Origin: Capnocytophaga gingivalis ATCC 33624
GTDB taxonomy: Bacteria; Bacteroidota; Bacteroidia; Flavobacteriales; Flavobacteriaceae
DNA length: 64,000 nt
Direction: 5' to 3'
Assembly (NCBI RefSeq): GCF_000174755.1
Contig: NZ_ACLQ01000016.1
Span: forward strand, 1-64,000
Positions 44,262 through 53,632 of the stretch are shown one piece after another. Below the pieces are notes generated by a model. It made no database searches and was not told where the DNA came from. It saw only the letters and a list, made by a program, of their open reading frames with translations. A program made the position numbers and the translations under genes. How positions within the stretch are numbered: position 1 is the first letter of the stretch; every line of letters starts with the position of its first letter.

Positions 44262-44345
44262 GTTTTGAATTTTGAGTTTTGAATTTTGAGTTCTCATCCT
44301 CTCACCGACAACTGTTCACTGACAACTGTTCACTGACAAACTGAC
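44262..44345. repeat. TTTGAAT/TTTGAGT and CACTGACAACTGTT heptamers
   Basis: Two short heptamer runs upstream of ppiD. The rest of 44346-44538 shows no gene. Confidence 0.65.
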
Positions 44346-44538
44346 AACCCAAAAAATCGGGTGCGAAATTACAAAATTTTTACCAATTTTGAAAGTTTTA
44401 TTTCCTTTATTTATTCACACCTTGTTCTAACAGAGAGAGATATACATAAGTATTTGATTTTATGAAATATACAACTATAGCAAGACAACCGAGCCTCTAA
44501 AAGCCTTCTTTGAGGAAACTATCTTAGAGAAATATCTC

Positions 44539-45184
44539 TTACTCCAATTTCAGAACATCATATTCTGATACTTCATAGCCTGTTATATTGTTTTCTATAA
44601 AAGCATTCAATAATTTTTCGGATATAATATTTCTTCCCTCAAAATGAAATATATCATATTGGGGAAAAGAATTTAATAAGTAAACTTCTTTAATTATGAG
44701 TTCTGTTTCAAAATCTTCAAAAGTTTTTTTCTTTTTTGATTTAAAGAAATCTTTTGAAGTAAAACAGAATTCTTGGATAATATCTCTCCATTCTAGTATG
44801 AATTTGGATTTTTTCATATCTATATATTGGAAAATATCATCGTAAAAACGGAATAAATAATAATCTTTTATAATTATTCTATTTTCCAATAAGATAAAAG
44901 AGTAAAATTTAGAAGTGGGGATATTAAAGTTTACAATAATCCTTTTTATTTTCTTATTAATCAAAATTCCCCAGTGTGAATTATAAGAGCTCAATAGATC
45001 TGTTTTTTTTAGCCTTTTTATTAAACTCTAATTCTAAATAAGGTATTTTATTAGGAATCTCTCCAAAAGAAAGTCTTTCATTGGAGAATGGAGAGCCCAA
45101 TACACAATTTTCTGTTGGGGACACTTGTGGATATTCTCCAATCATATCTAAGTCAATAGATTCATCTATAGTAAAGTATTTCAT
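44539..45184 (-). pseudogene. immunity protein (DUF1629/Imm11-like), frameshifted
   Basis: Two frames join if one A is removed from a run of eight A (T run 45003-45010): MKYFTIDESIDLDMIGEYPQ through NKKAKK continues with TDLLSSYNSHWGILINKKIK. The joined protein has about 213 residues, and blocks IIVNFNIPTSKFYSF, YYLFRFYDDIFQYIDMKKSK and FHFEGRNIISEKLLNAFIEN resemble DUF1629-type immunity proteins. Its ATG overlaps the stop that the AHH toxin would have if its frame were intact. Annotated as broken, but a one-base sequencing error would restore it. Confidence 0.6.
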
Positions 45185-45845
45185 TTATTAATTTTTTTAA
45201 AATATTCGTTTAGATTTATTCCTGAGTCTTTTGCATCTATGATTTTTCTTTTTTAAATCAGGAATCAATTCTTCTTGTAAGAATTTATTTGCTTGTTCTG
45301 GTGTTATATTCGGATTTTTTCTAAAAACTTATCTAATTTAGAATTTACATACTTATTATAAACTGGATGATTTCCGTGTATACCATTTCCAATGAGTTCA
45401 GTATATTTTTCCAGTCCTATACCATTCTGTAACATATTTGGATGAAAACCATCTAAGGCTGCCAATTTCATTATTTTTACATATATTCCAAGGAATAACA
45501 TGATGTGTTTCTATATTTTCTGTAGTCCCCAATATCTTAGCAAGGATATTTCTATCTCCAAAATCTATCTTGTCTCCTATCCTCTTCCAAACCAATTTAA
45601 TCTTCTTCTCACCCCATTCTATTGTTTGTTCTACTAATTTTTTCCCTTTGGCAAACTCTCCTGCAACATCAAATCTTCTTAATGAATTTATCAGTTCTCT
45701 AAATCTTTAGCTATAGCACTTTCAAGTCTTTTAATGATATCTTCTTTTGTAATACCTCTACCTCCTTGTTGGATAATATACAGCTGGTCAAAATTATCTA
45801 TTGCTCTTAAATAGGCTTTATATTGTCCTAAGTCTTTAAACAAAG
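45181..45845 (-). pseudogene. AHH-family nuclease toxin tip, frameshifted
   Basis: Reading across frames gives, in order: FDQLYIIQQGGRGITKE (junction), SAIAKD, RELINSLRRFDVAGEFAKGK, VWKRIGDKIDFGD, ETHHVIPWN, MKLAALDGFHPNMLQNGIGL, HGNHPVYNKYVNSKLDKFLE and NITPEQANKFLQEELIPDL. HH followed by DGFHxNxxxNGI and HGNHPxY is the AHH subgroup of HNH/Endo VII nucleases. At least four indels, most in A or T runs, break the frame. No delivery domain is attached. Confidence 0.65.
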
Positions 45846-45853
45846 TAAATATT

Positions 45854-46873
45854 CTATTCCTCTCTTTCAAAAATGTACAAATTATCTTTTACATCTTTGA
45901 TATATAGTTTATTACCACTCATATATAAGGGTTGGGTAGCCGCTAAGTGATTGCGAGTATTTTTTCTTTCTTCTTCAGGAATGAGTTCGTGTTCCCATAC
46001 TAATTTTCTTGCTTTGTAATCAAAAATACCTATCCAACCGATACCCCAATGTTCCTTAGGTTTAGAACCTACAAATGTAAAATAATCTCCTTGTAGTAAA
46101 GGGTCAAATATAGATTTATATTGTCCCATATTAGGGTCTTCTTCTGAAAAGAAGTAACTCTCTTTCACTGTAAGTGTTTGAGTATCTATAACTGTCCAAC
46201 CATTTGAAGCGATAGAAAAAATATTTTTAGTAACTTCATCTAACTGAACGCCAAAGCAATCGGTATGGTATTGTACACATCCCGTTTCGATATCTAAGAC
46301 AATTAAGCGGTATTGTTGCGTATAAACCCATAGATTCCCGTGTACAATACCTATCATTTTGTATATTTTATCCTCTTCATCAGGATAAGGAGAATCCCCT
46401 AAGGAAGCAATGGTAAATTGCCAAAGTGTTTCTATATCGGTATTGATACGCTTTATCTCTCCCTCAAAAATATCATACGCTATAATGATATTTTTTTCTA
46501 CATATAGCTTATATGGGATATACTCTTTGAAAATTAGCTGGTTGATCTCTAAATCAAGAATATTGAAGTAATTTTTGTAATCTTTTTTATCAAGATAATA
46601 CTTCCAAACCCATTTATCATTAGAAGGAGATAATAAATCTGCTTTTTCAATAGTTTTTAAAAGTATCCCATCTTGCCATATTTTTAAACATCTTGCTCCA
46701 TCTACTGTGAAGATTTTTTGATCTATTGCTATTATGTCTAATGGTACATTTTCTAAAGGTATAAAAACCTCATTAAAAAATATTCCTTTAGTAGGTTCAT
46801 ATACTGAATACACCTCTGTTTTTGGGTCAAAAGCTTTTACTTTTTGGATTTCTTTTATTTTTTTAAACTTCAT
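45854..46873 (-). CDS. beta-propeller-like protein, putative immunity
   Basis: 339 residues, no signal peptide, consisting of repeated four-strand blades: VPLDIIAIDQKIFTVDGARC, IGIVHGNLWVYTQQYRLIVL, NIFSIASNGWTVIDTQTLTV and LYMSGNKLYIKDVKDNLYIF. It resembles PQQ-type or WD-like propellers. It starts 3 bp after the short toxin-tip fragment and precedes a second toxin tip, the place expected for that tip's immunity protein. It is intact, unlike its neighbours. Role inferred from context. Confidence 0.55.
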   Translation of the reverse strand: MKFKKIKEIQKVKAFDPKTEVYSVYEPTKGIFFNEVFIPLENVPLDIIAIDQKIFTVDGARCLKIWQDGILLKTIEKADLLSPSNDKWVWKYYLDKKDYKNYFNILDLEINQLIFKEYIPYKLYVEKNIIIAYDIFEGEIKRINTDIETLWQFTIASLGDSPYPDEEDKIYKMIGIVHGNLWVYTQQYRLIVLDIETGCVQYHTDCFGVQLDEVTKNIFSIASNGWTVIDTQTLTVKESYFFSEEDPNMGQYKSIFDPLLQGDYFTFVGSKPKEHWGIGWIGIFDYKARKLVWEHELIPEEERKNTRNHLAATQPLYMSGNKLYIKDVKDNLYIFEREE

Positions 46874-46876
46874 AAA

Positions 46877-47134
46877 TTAAAATGTTACTTTAATACTTTC
46901 TTGAAATGAACTATATTTAGTAGAAGTTGATAATTTTTTAGTTTTTGCGAAATCTCTTAAGTCTTCGGCTGATTCAATACCCATATTTAACCAAATAGAT
47001 TCATTAGCTTTATAGACTCCTTCAGCATCTTTAGCTATAGCACTTTCAAGTTTTTTTATGATACCTTCTTTTGTAATACCTCTACCTCCTTGTTGGATAA
47101 TATACAGCTGATCAAAGTTATTCCTCTCTTTCAA
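46877..47134 (-). pseudogene. truncated toxin tip with shared junction sequence
   Basis: 85 residues. It begins with the same junction as the AHH tip (FDQLYIIQQGGRGITKE, then GIIKKLESAIAKD) and then differs (NESIWLNMGIESAEDLRDFA). The upstream delivery part is absent. The shared junction with a different end is typical of orphan C-terminal toxin modules. The activity of this tip is unknown. Confidence 0.5.
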
Positions 47135-47259
47135 AAATATGCAACGTATGATTACTATCTAAGATATAGACTATCCTTTGTGCATTTTGATTTCAAAAAA
47201 TAAAAAAGGAAAACATGTGATTGCCTTTCAAACCTTCAAACACGACTACCAACTTGGAA

Positions 47260-47267
47260 CAAAGGTA
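47260..47267 (-). promoter_or_regulatory. possible promoter of the toxin/immunity array
   Basis: CAAAGGTA on the plus strand gives TACCTTTG on the minus strand, about 125 bp before the first toxin-tip fragment. No clear -33 TTG is seen. Confidence 0.45.
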
Positions 47268-47299
47268 TAAAAAATTCTTGAAGTAGTATCCTCTTCCCC

Positions 47300-47344
47300 T
47301 AAAAAATAAGATTTGGTGTGCAAAAAATCTTTGCACACCAAATC
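47300..47344 (-). terminator. terminator after the hemolysin-family gene
   Basis: Perfect 15-bp stem GATTTGGTGTGCAAA / TTTGCACACCAAATC, with TTATTTTTT following on the minus strand. Confidence 0.85.
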
Positions 47345-47400
47345 CTACATAAAGCCTCCGCTTACCGCTCCCTCTTTCCACTCCCTTAAGTCATTGATCA

Positions 47401-48645
47401 TTAATCATTAATAAAGACTCTCACGGTAATAATCCTATTGTCAGAGACTTCTTCTACCAAGAAGCGGAAGCGATCTATCTCTATCTCTTCGTTACGCTCA
47501 GGGATCGACTCATGTACGTCCGTCACCAAGCCTCCTAAGGTGTCGTAGTTCTCGCTCTCGGGGAGGGCTAACTTGTATTTCTCATTGAGGTACTCCACTT
47601 CCAAGCGTGCTGAGAACACATACTCCTTGTCCGAGATGGGGAGCTCCTTGGTATGTATCTGGTCGTGCTCGTCCTCTATCTCCCCGAAGAGTTCCTCCAC
47701 GATGTCCTCAAGGGTCACCAAGCCCGAAGTACCCCCGTATTCGTCAAAGACAATCGCCATACTCTGGTGCTTCTTGGTCAGCGTATCCAAGAGCTTGGAG
47801 ATGTATATCGTCTCGGGAACAAAGGTAATCGGACGCAAAAACTCTCGTATGGTCTTAGGCTTCTTGAAGAGGTCAAAGGCATGTACATAACCGATGATAT
47901 CATCTATATTCTCCTGATACACAAGGATTTTTGAATAATTCGAACGTACAAAAAGGTCTCTGAGACAGGCCACACTCTCCTGTATACTGATGGCGATGAT
48001 CTCCGTGCGGGGCTTCATGATATCCCGTGCCTTTACTTGGGAAAAGCCTAAGGCATTTTGGAATATCTGCACCTCACTATCCATCGTCTTATCCTCGGAC
48101 ATGTTCTCTATCTGCTCAGAAATGTAATTCTCCAATTCTTCCTTGGAAAAGGTCAAACGAGTCACATCGCCTTGGGTATTGAAAAATACGTGCAGGATAT
48201 TGTCCGACAACCAAATAACAAAAGCTGTGATCGGGGAAAATATCAAATAAAGCACATAGGTCACCGGCGAGAGGGCTCTAAGTAGTGTATTGGAATATAT
48301 CTGAAAGAAAACCTTCGGCAGGAACTCTCCTGTGATGACAATCACTAAGGTCGAAATAATCGTCTGCCAGAGTATCCCATGAAAATATTCTGGTAGGTAG
48401 CTTAGAATCAACTTGCCCATCTCTATTCCATAGATCACCAAGGTGACATTGTTTCCTACCAACATGGTTGCGATAAACTTGGACGGCTTGCGGGTGAGTT
48501 TCTCTAAAATACTTCCGATAACCCCTCCTTGTTTCTTCTCTATCTCCAGTTGTACCTTGTTCGAGGAAACATACGCTATCTCCATCCCTGAGAAATACGC
48601 AGAGAAGAAAAGCAATACAAGTATGATAATAATCGATGTTAACAA
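47401..48645 (-). CDS. CNNM/CBS-domain hemolysin-family membrane protein (CorC/TlyC type)
   Basis: 414 residues: CNNM membrane domain with about four segments (residues 1-145), two CBS domains (ARDIMKPRTEIIAISIQESV near 205; FVPETIYISKLLDTLTKKHQ near 270) and a C-terminal CorC_HlyC domain. The typical MAIVFDEYGGTSGLVTLEDI and EELFGEIEDEHD are visible. Related proteins move or sense Mg2+ or other divalent ions. It is followed by lptC-type neighbours on one side; the expected ppiD lies 3 kb away behind the toxin array. Confidence 0.9.
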   Translation of the reverse strand: MLTSIIIILVLLFFSAYFSGMEIAYVSSNKVQLEIEKKQGGVIGSILEKLTRKPSKFIATMLVGNNVTLVIYGIEMGKLILSYLPEYFHGILWQTIISTLVIVITGEFLPKVFFQIYSNTLLRALSPVTYVLYLIFSPITAFVIWLSDNILHVFFNTQGDVTRLTFSKEELENYISEQIENMSEDKTMDSEVQIFQNALGFSQVKARDIMKPRTEIIAISIQESVACLRDLFVRSNYSKILVYQENIDDIIGYVHAFDLFKKPKTIREFLRPITFVPETIYISKLLDTLTKKHQSMAIVFDEYGGTSGLVTLEDIVEELFGEIEDEHDQIHTKELPISDKEYVFSARLEVEYLNEKYKLALPESENYDTLGGLVTDVHESIPERNEEIEIDRFRFLVEEVSDNRIITVRVFIND

Positions 48646-48654
48646 CTTATTTAA

Positions 48655-48835
48655 TGATTAATTTTTAATGTTCAATTTTTAAGGATTAATACTCTGACCT
48701 CTGCTCACTGACCTCTGTCACATGCACCAGCATAGGGCGATTTGCAAATCGCCCCTACAACAGAGCGCAAAAACCCTCATGCTAATATGGGGCAACCTCT
48801 GTTCACTGCTCACTGACCTCTGTTCACTGCTCACT
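48655..48835. repeat. heptamers and GGGCGATTTGC palindrome
   Basis: ATGATTA units, CTGCTCACTGACCT units, the palindrome GGGCGATTTGCAAATCGCCC (48736-48755), then more CACTGAN units. Almost the same block occurs at 54430-54632, including CACCAGCATA before and CAACAGAGCGCAAAA after the palindrome. Confidence 0.8.
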
Positions 48836-49394
48836 ACTCCTTCACGGGTATAATTCCTGTGATTTTATGGGCTTTTAGGTGGGTGAATCGCTTATCGAAA
48901 TCCATGCCTATCCCCTTGGTAATGGAGCCCTGTAGGCTGTCTATATACTCAAAAGGTTGCTCGGTGAATACCCAGTCGGTATTGGCTTGCCAGAAGAGCT
49001 CTGAGGTCTTAAGCACCTTGCCATCATAGGTGATAATCTCCACACTATCACGCAGTTGCACCATCTGAGTAGGCAGGTAATAGATGCCATACCGCGCCTT
49101 GATGATATTCTCATGTGCCTGCTCATCATAGAGCTTGAGCACCAAGCCCTTAGGAAACTCCGTATAGGGAAACTTCTGAGTGGAAAAATCCTTGTTCAGT
49201 GCACTCTCCAGTACCGTCCTTACCTTGGTCGAATCGGTGTAGATAAGGCGGAAATTATACGTCTCCCCATTGGGTATTTTCTCCTGTGAATCTGCGCTTT
49301 TCTTAGCCGCCTCTTCACACGAGAAAAACATTGTAAGGACAAGAAGCCCTACAATGTTCTTAAGAAAATATACCTTTATATATGTGTGTATCAT
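48834..49394 (-). CDS. lptC: LPS export periplasmic protein LptC
   Basis: 186 residues, lipobox MFFSC (Cys 26) after a hydrophobic segment, then an LptC-like beta-jellyroll (YNFRLIYTDSTKVRTVLESA, FPKGLVLKLYDEQAHENIIK, EIITYDGKVLKTSELFW). It would pass LPS from the LptBFG transporter to LptA-type proteins in the periplasm. It overlaps the TPR gene by 4 bp. Confidence 0.8.
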   Translation of the reverse strand: MIHTYIKVYFLKNIVGLLVLTMFFSCEEAAKKSADSQEKIPNGETYNFRLIYTDSTKVRTVLESALNKDFSTQKFPYTEFPKGLVLKLYDEQAHENIIKARYGIYYLPTQMVQLRDSVEIITYDGKVLKTSELFWQANTDWVFTEQPFEYIDSLQGSITKGIGMDFDKRFTHLKAHKITGIIPVKE

Positions 49395-50707
49395 AACTGT
49401 GGTACCTTAACCGATTGGCCTATCCAACACTTGAAGGTGATGGTCTTCCCTGCCAAGCCTGAACTGAATATATCGGCACGTGAGGGAGCGAGCTTATCAT
49501 AGTGTGCTGCCAATTTCTCCAAGCCTCCTTTTCTTGCGGTAGAGGCTGCCAGCCAGTATACAGCGCGCTTTTCGAAAGCAGTAGTACCACAATCATTCGC
49601 CGCAGAGGCATACGCCTGTGCCATTACCTGATAAGCAGAAGCATTGGACGGATTGAAGGACAAGGCTTTCTGTGCATAGCTCACCGCAGTGCTACCAGAG
49701 TATTTGGTAGCTATTTTTACTAAATAGCTTGACTTCTTCAAGGGGTCTTTCTCCAAATCCACCGCTTGGTTGAAGTACTTCACTGCCTCAGTCGTATTCT
49801 TTTGTTTTTCCTTTAGGATACCCAAGTATAGCGCAGAAGAGGCCGATGGGGCTAACTGGTTCAAGCGCTCTACGATTTTGACAAATAGCGGATCGGTGGT
49901 ACACTCCTTGTCGGAGAGCTTGGCTGCTGCACGGCGCAACCACTCGGTGTTGTCCTTGTTAGCATCATATACCTTTTGGTAAAGAGGTACAAGGTTCTTA
50001 CAATCCGCCAATTGTCCCAAGGAATTATCCACACTCTCGGTGATGTTCTTGAGGTTCTCCACACGAGTACGGGCTACTTGTAGCTGACCCTTTTCCTTCT
50101 CAGTCAGTGTATTAGCTTCTTCCTTAGGCAAAAGCTCATTCATGCGCACTGAGAGCTTGTTGTTCTCATTTTCTATGATTTCAGATACATTGTCATACAC
50201 ATCGAACACCTCTTGTAGGGGTTTCTTATTAGCCTTGTATAGGTCTAAGGCTGTAGCAAAGTACTGATAGATAGCGGTATCATCGGCAAAAGCATCCTTA
50301 TCCTGCTTATATACCCCGTCCAAAAGAGCAAAAAGCTCCTCTTTGGTACCCTTATTGTGCTCTATGAGTATATATGCCTGATGGATTTGGTTGTTAGCGG
50401 CAGAGAACTTTTGTGGAAAATATTGATTATATTTATTATAAAGCTCTTGTAAGTCTTTGATATATTTATCCTTATCCACTCCCTTACTAATCTTATCCCT
50501 GAGGATACGCTCCCCATATTGGAAAGTAGACTGGTAGAGTTCAGGGCAATTGTCATAGACAAATTTCCAAGAAGGATACGCCTCATCATAGTTTTTTAGC
50601 TTGGCTGCCTCCACATATACGGAGGCCTTCATAGGGCAATCTTGCTTCTGCGCGAAAGCCGTCACTGTCCCCATCAAGAGGAACCCATACAATAATTTCT
50701 TTTTCAT
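49391..50707 (-). CDS. secreted TPR-repeat protein
   Basis: 438 residues with a signal peptide (MKKKLLYGFLLMGTVTAFAQ). TPR-like helical repeats throughout, clearest at SSALYLGILKEKQKNTTEAV, KYFNQAVDLEKDP and NPSNASAYQVMAQAYASAAN. Conserved neighbour of lptC in flavobacteria; probably a periplasmic assembly or scaffold protein. The exact partner is unknown. Confidence 0.8.
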   Translation of the reverse strand: MKKKLLYGFLLMGTVTAFAQKQDCPMKASVYVEAAKLKNYDEAYPSWKFVYDNCPELYQSTFQYGERILRDKISKGVDKDKYIKDLQELYNKYNQYFPQKFSAANNQIHQAYILIEHNKGTKEELFALLDGVYKQDKDAFADDTAIYQYFATALDLYKANKKPLQEVFDVYDNVSEIIENENNKLSVRMNELLPKEEANTLTEKEKGQLQVARTRVENLKNITESVDNSLGQLADCKNLVPLYQKVYDANKDNTEWLRRAAAKLSDKECTTDPLFVKIVERLNQLAPSASSALYLGILKEKQKNTTEAVKYFNQAVDLEKDPLKKSSYLVKIATKYSGSTAVSYAQKALSFNPSNASAYQVMAQAYASAANDCGTTAFEKRAVYWLAASTARKGGLEKLAAHYDKLAPSRADIFSSGLAGKTITFKCWIGQSVKVPQL

Positions 50708-50798
50708 CTTCTTATTTTTTAAGGGGTTATATCAATTGTCAATTGTCAATTATCAATTATTAATCATTAATCATTGAGCATTATTCATTAATCATTGA

Positions 50799-52046
50799 TT
50801 AGTGGTATTTTGTTCTCTGGAACCACTTATCGCTAAGGGTAAGGGCTAAGTGTAGGGTAAAATAGTTTTCCTTAAGGAGAGAAGTATCTCCCTTGCGCCC
50901 CCAAGTAGCCCCAAAGGAAACATTGGAAAGTCCTTTCATAGGTAGGGTAGCTCCAAAAGTCATGCCATAATCGTTGATGGACTTGTCTCGAAGCACGATT
51001 CCTGTACGTTCATAGTAGAACCCAGCACGATAAGTAACTCTTTTCCAGTATTTTGTATACGCTGTATTGTGTGGCAAATAAAATCCTCCTACTGAGAATT
51101 TGTACGCATTTTCATAACTTACAAAGGAGGAAGTTACAAAAGGATTGGAAAAATCTTGCATTTGTACAAAATTGGCAGTAGCTCCGACAAACCACTCATT
51201 AGGGTTGCCCACTCCTGCCGAGATTGCCCATTCGGAGGGCAAAGTCAGGTGAGTACGCCTCAGAGAAGCATCGGTCACCTCTCGACTATCTTTGATGATA
51301 AAATTGCCATTATTAGGCAAAAGCGAATAGAGGGTCAGGTTGTTATCCGATCTAAGGGTGGTCTGTGGCTTATAGGAAAGTCCTGTGTTGAGGCTGAGCT
51401 TTTCGGTAAGAGCGCGCTCATACTGCACTCCCATGGTAAAGCTGCCGCCACGGTATAGGGACTGACTGTCCTCACGGGTGATGTACGCCAATACAGGTGA
51501 GCTATAGAGATTGCTTAGGTTGCTACGACCGAAGTTGAACCCGCCGGCCACTCCTATGCGAAGCCCATTTATAACCTGGTAGCCCAAAGCCATATAGGCT
51601 TGGTTCACCCCGCCACTTCCCTCATAGGAATAGTACTGTTCGCGCCCCTGTACTGTCTCTTTCGACAACAGTCTATACCCTACGGAGGTATACGGACGCA
51701 AGCCTACTGAAAAACCTAAGTTCTTATAGATAGGAAACGAAAGGTTCACATAGTCCAATAGGAAAGTACGCTCCGAATAGCTATCACTCTGGGAATGCAT
51801 ACGGCGAATATCGTAGGACGAAGCCAAAGAAAATACGGTACGCTTGAGCTTGGCCAAAGACGCCGGATTGCGCACATCCACACTGGTAGAATCCACATAG
51901 GCATTCATCCCGCCCATCAGTGCATTCTCAATATTTCCCTCATAACGCCTATCTCCCAATCCATAATAGGAAAAAGGAGAGTTCGTGCCCTTCTGCCCAT
52001 AGGCAAAAGAAACCATGAGCAAAGCTAAAATAAGTCTTATCTTCAT
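50799..52046 (-). CDS. outer-membrane beta-barrel protein
   Basis: 415 residues, signal peptide (MKIRLILALLMVSFAYGQ), then NSPFSYYGLGDRRYEGNIEN and alternating amphipathic strands with glycines and aromatics (YKNLGFSVGLRPYTSVGYRL, NGLRIGVAGGFNFGRSNLSN, RVTYRAGFYYERTGIVLRDK). It resembles FadL/OmpP1-like barrels without a clear motif for ligand. Upstream of the TPR and lptC genes and likely in one operon. Confidence 0.75.
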   Translation of the reverse strand: MKIRLILALLMVSFAYGQKGTNSPFSYYGLGDRRYEGNIENALMGGMNAYVDSTSVDVRNPASLAKLKRTVFSLASSYDIRRMHSQSDSYSERTFLLDYVNLSFPIYKNLGFSVGLRPYTSVGYRLLSKETVQGREQYYSYEGSGGVNQAYMALGYQVINGLRIGVAGGFNFGRSNLSNLYSSPVLAYITREDSQSLYRGGSFTMGVQYERALTEKLSLNTGLSYKPQTTLRSDNNLTLYSLLPNNGNFIIKDSREVTDASLRRTHLTLPSEWAISAGVGNPNEWFVGATANFVQMQDFSNPFVTSSFVSYENAYKFSVGGFYLPHNTAYTKYWKRVTYRAGFYYERTGIVLRDKSINDYGMTFGATLPMKGLSNVSFGATWGRKGDTSLLKENYFTLHLALTLSDKWFQRTKYH

Positions 52047-52271
52047 AAAGATTGATCGTTAATGATGACCGCCTACACCCCTGTTTTGGGCAGACAAGCC
52101 GTCATTATTGTTACGAATTGCAAATATCCAACTTTTTTAGCATTTACACAAGAAAAAAGAAAGGTTTCCTTGTTAAACTTTTGTTTATTAAAAAACATGA
52201 ATTTTAAACCACTGAAAAACAATAAAATAGAAATTAATGAAAAATTTTTTCGAATTTTTCTTGAAAAACAC

Positions 52272-52301
52272 TTGCAGGAAAGAAAAAAAGTCGTACCTTT
52301 G
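52272..52301 (+). promoter_or_regulatory. tRNA-Phe promoter
   Basis: TTG at 52272-52274, 19 bp, TACCTTTG at 52294-52301, then GCACCC; 20 bp before the tRNA. Confidence 0.75.
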
Positions 52302-52321
52302 CACCCGAATTAACCAACCAT

Positions 52322-52397
52322 GGTGCCTTAGCTCAGTTGGTAGAGCAAAGGACTGAAAATCCTTGTGTCCCTGGTTCGATTCCTGGAGGCACCACCA
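52322..52397 (+). tRNA. tRNA-Phe (GAA)
   Basis: 76 nt with encoded CCA. Acceptor GGTGCCT / AGGCACC, D arm GCTC...GAGC, anticodon arm AAGGA-CTGAAAA-TCCTT with GAA at positions 34-36, variable loop GTGTC, T arm CCTGG-TTCGATT-CCTGG with a U-U mismatch in the middle pair. Discriminator base A. Single tRNA with its own promoter and terminator. Confidence 0.97.
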
Positions 52398-52412
52398 TTT
52401 AAAAACTAAGAG

Positions 52413-52442
52413 ACTACTTTTCCTCAAGAAAAGTAGTTTTTT
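52413..52442 (+). terminator. tRNA-Phe terminator
   Basis: Stem ACTACTTTTC / GAAAAGTAGT, loop CTCAA, then five T. Confidence 0.9.
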
Positions 52443-52489
52443 GTTTATCCCCATCATTGATCATTAATCATTAATCATTGAACATCAAA

Positions 52490-53566
52490 ATGCGTATCAT
52501 TCTCTCCGGCGGGGGTACAGGCGGTCACATCTTCCCTGCCATCGCTATAGCCAATGAGCTAAAAAAAAGATTCCCTACGGCCGAGTTCCTCTTTGTGGGT
52601 GCTGAGGGGAAAATGGAAATGCAGCGGGTACCCCAAGCGGGCTATCCTATCGTGGGGCTACCCATACGTGGGCTACAGCGCAAGGCGAGCCTCTCGACCT
52701 TAGCCTTCCCCTTCAAGCTCCTCTCAAGCCTGTGGAAGGCCTACCGCATCCTCAAGAAGTTCCGTCCCGATATGGTCATCGGTACCGGTGGCTATGCCTC
52801 CGCCCCTACCCTGAAAATAGCACAATGGCTCGGTATCCCCTCCTTTATACAAGAACAAAACTCCTACGCAGGAGTTACCAATAAGTGGGTAGCCCGTGGC
52901 GCCAAGGGAGTTTTTGTCGCCTATGACCACATGCAGCGCTATTTCCCTCATTCCCCTATCTTCCTCACTGGCAACCCTATCCGTGAAGAGGTAATCGATA
53001 TCAAGGACAAAAATCCTGAGGCTTTTACTTGCTTTTCTCTTGATCCTGATGCCTTCACCCTTGTGGTGATTGGTGGGAGCTTAGGGGCTCGAAAAATCAA
53101 CGAATTGGTAAAAACACATTTGGATTTTTTCCAAGAGAAAAAGGTACAAATCCTCTGGCAATGTGGCTCTTACTACTTCGAGGAATACCGCCAATACGAC
53201 AGCCCCCAAGTGCGTGTCCTCCCCTTCGTGGAAGACATGAAAGCTGCCTTTGCCATTGCCGATGTGATTCTCTCCCGCGCAGGAGCCAGTACTGTGAGCG
53301 AACTGGCCGTCGTAGGCAAGCCCGTTATCTTCGTACCCTCTCCCAATGTCGCCGAAGATCACCAAACCAAGAACGCCCAAGCAATAGCCGACCAAAACGC
53401 TGCCCTACTGCTTCGGGAAGCAGATATTGACTCGCACTTCGCCCCTATGTTCTCTACACTCTGGAGCGACCCTGCCAAAAGAAAAGAGCTCTCCGATAAC
53501 TTCAGAAAGCTCGCTCGACCCCACGCTACACAGGAAATCGTAAATATAATGATTAATGAACAATGA
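52490..53566 (+). CDS. murG: MurG N-acetylglucosaminyltransferase (lipid II synthesis)
   Basis: 358 residues from ATG 52490 (MRIILSGGGTGGHIFPAIAI); a TTG 12 bp upstream is less likely. GT28 features are the GGTGGHIFPA loop, GTGGYASAPTL, QEQNSYAGVTNKWVA and the C-terminal VIGGSLGARKINE, ILSRAGASTVSELAVVGKPV and DHQTKNAQ. It adds GlcNAc to lipid I at the inner face of the membrane. It is separated from ftsW by about 20 kb and lies on the other strand. The end IMINEQ is repeat-derived. Confidence 0.95.
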   Translation: MRIILSGGGTGGHIFPAIAIANELKKRFPTAEFLFVGAEGKMEMQRVPQAGYPIVGLPIRGLQRKASLSTLAFPFKLLSSLWKAYRILKKFRPDMVIGTGGYASAPTLKIAQWLGIPSFIQEQNSYAGVTNKWVARGAKGVFVAYDHMQRYFPHSPIFLTGNPIREEVIDIKDKNPEAFTCFSLDPDAFTLVVIGGSLGARKINELVKTHLDFFQEKKVQILWQCGSYYFEEYRQYDSPQVRVLPFVEDMKAAFAIADVILSRAGASTVSELAVVGKPVIFVPSPNVAEDHQTKNAQAIADQNAALLLREADIDSHFAPMFSTLWSDPAKRKELSDNFRKLARPHATQEIVNIMINEQ

Positions 53567-53632
53567 TTAATGGTCACTTCCATACATTCAGTGTCCTAAA
53601 TACAATAGACGATAATTCACTAATAAATTATT

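Noticed and set aside
47401-48645. Calling the CNNM/CBS protein GldE (gliding motility)
   Set aside because: Same superfamily, but the neighbourhood (lptC, TPR, barrel protein, ppiD) is that of the other CNNM paralogue; no gld genes are near.
53161-53430. Arginine-rich frame inside murG
   Set aside because: Shadow frame of murG; composition typical of a shifted reading of a moderate-GC gene.
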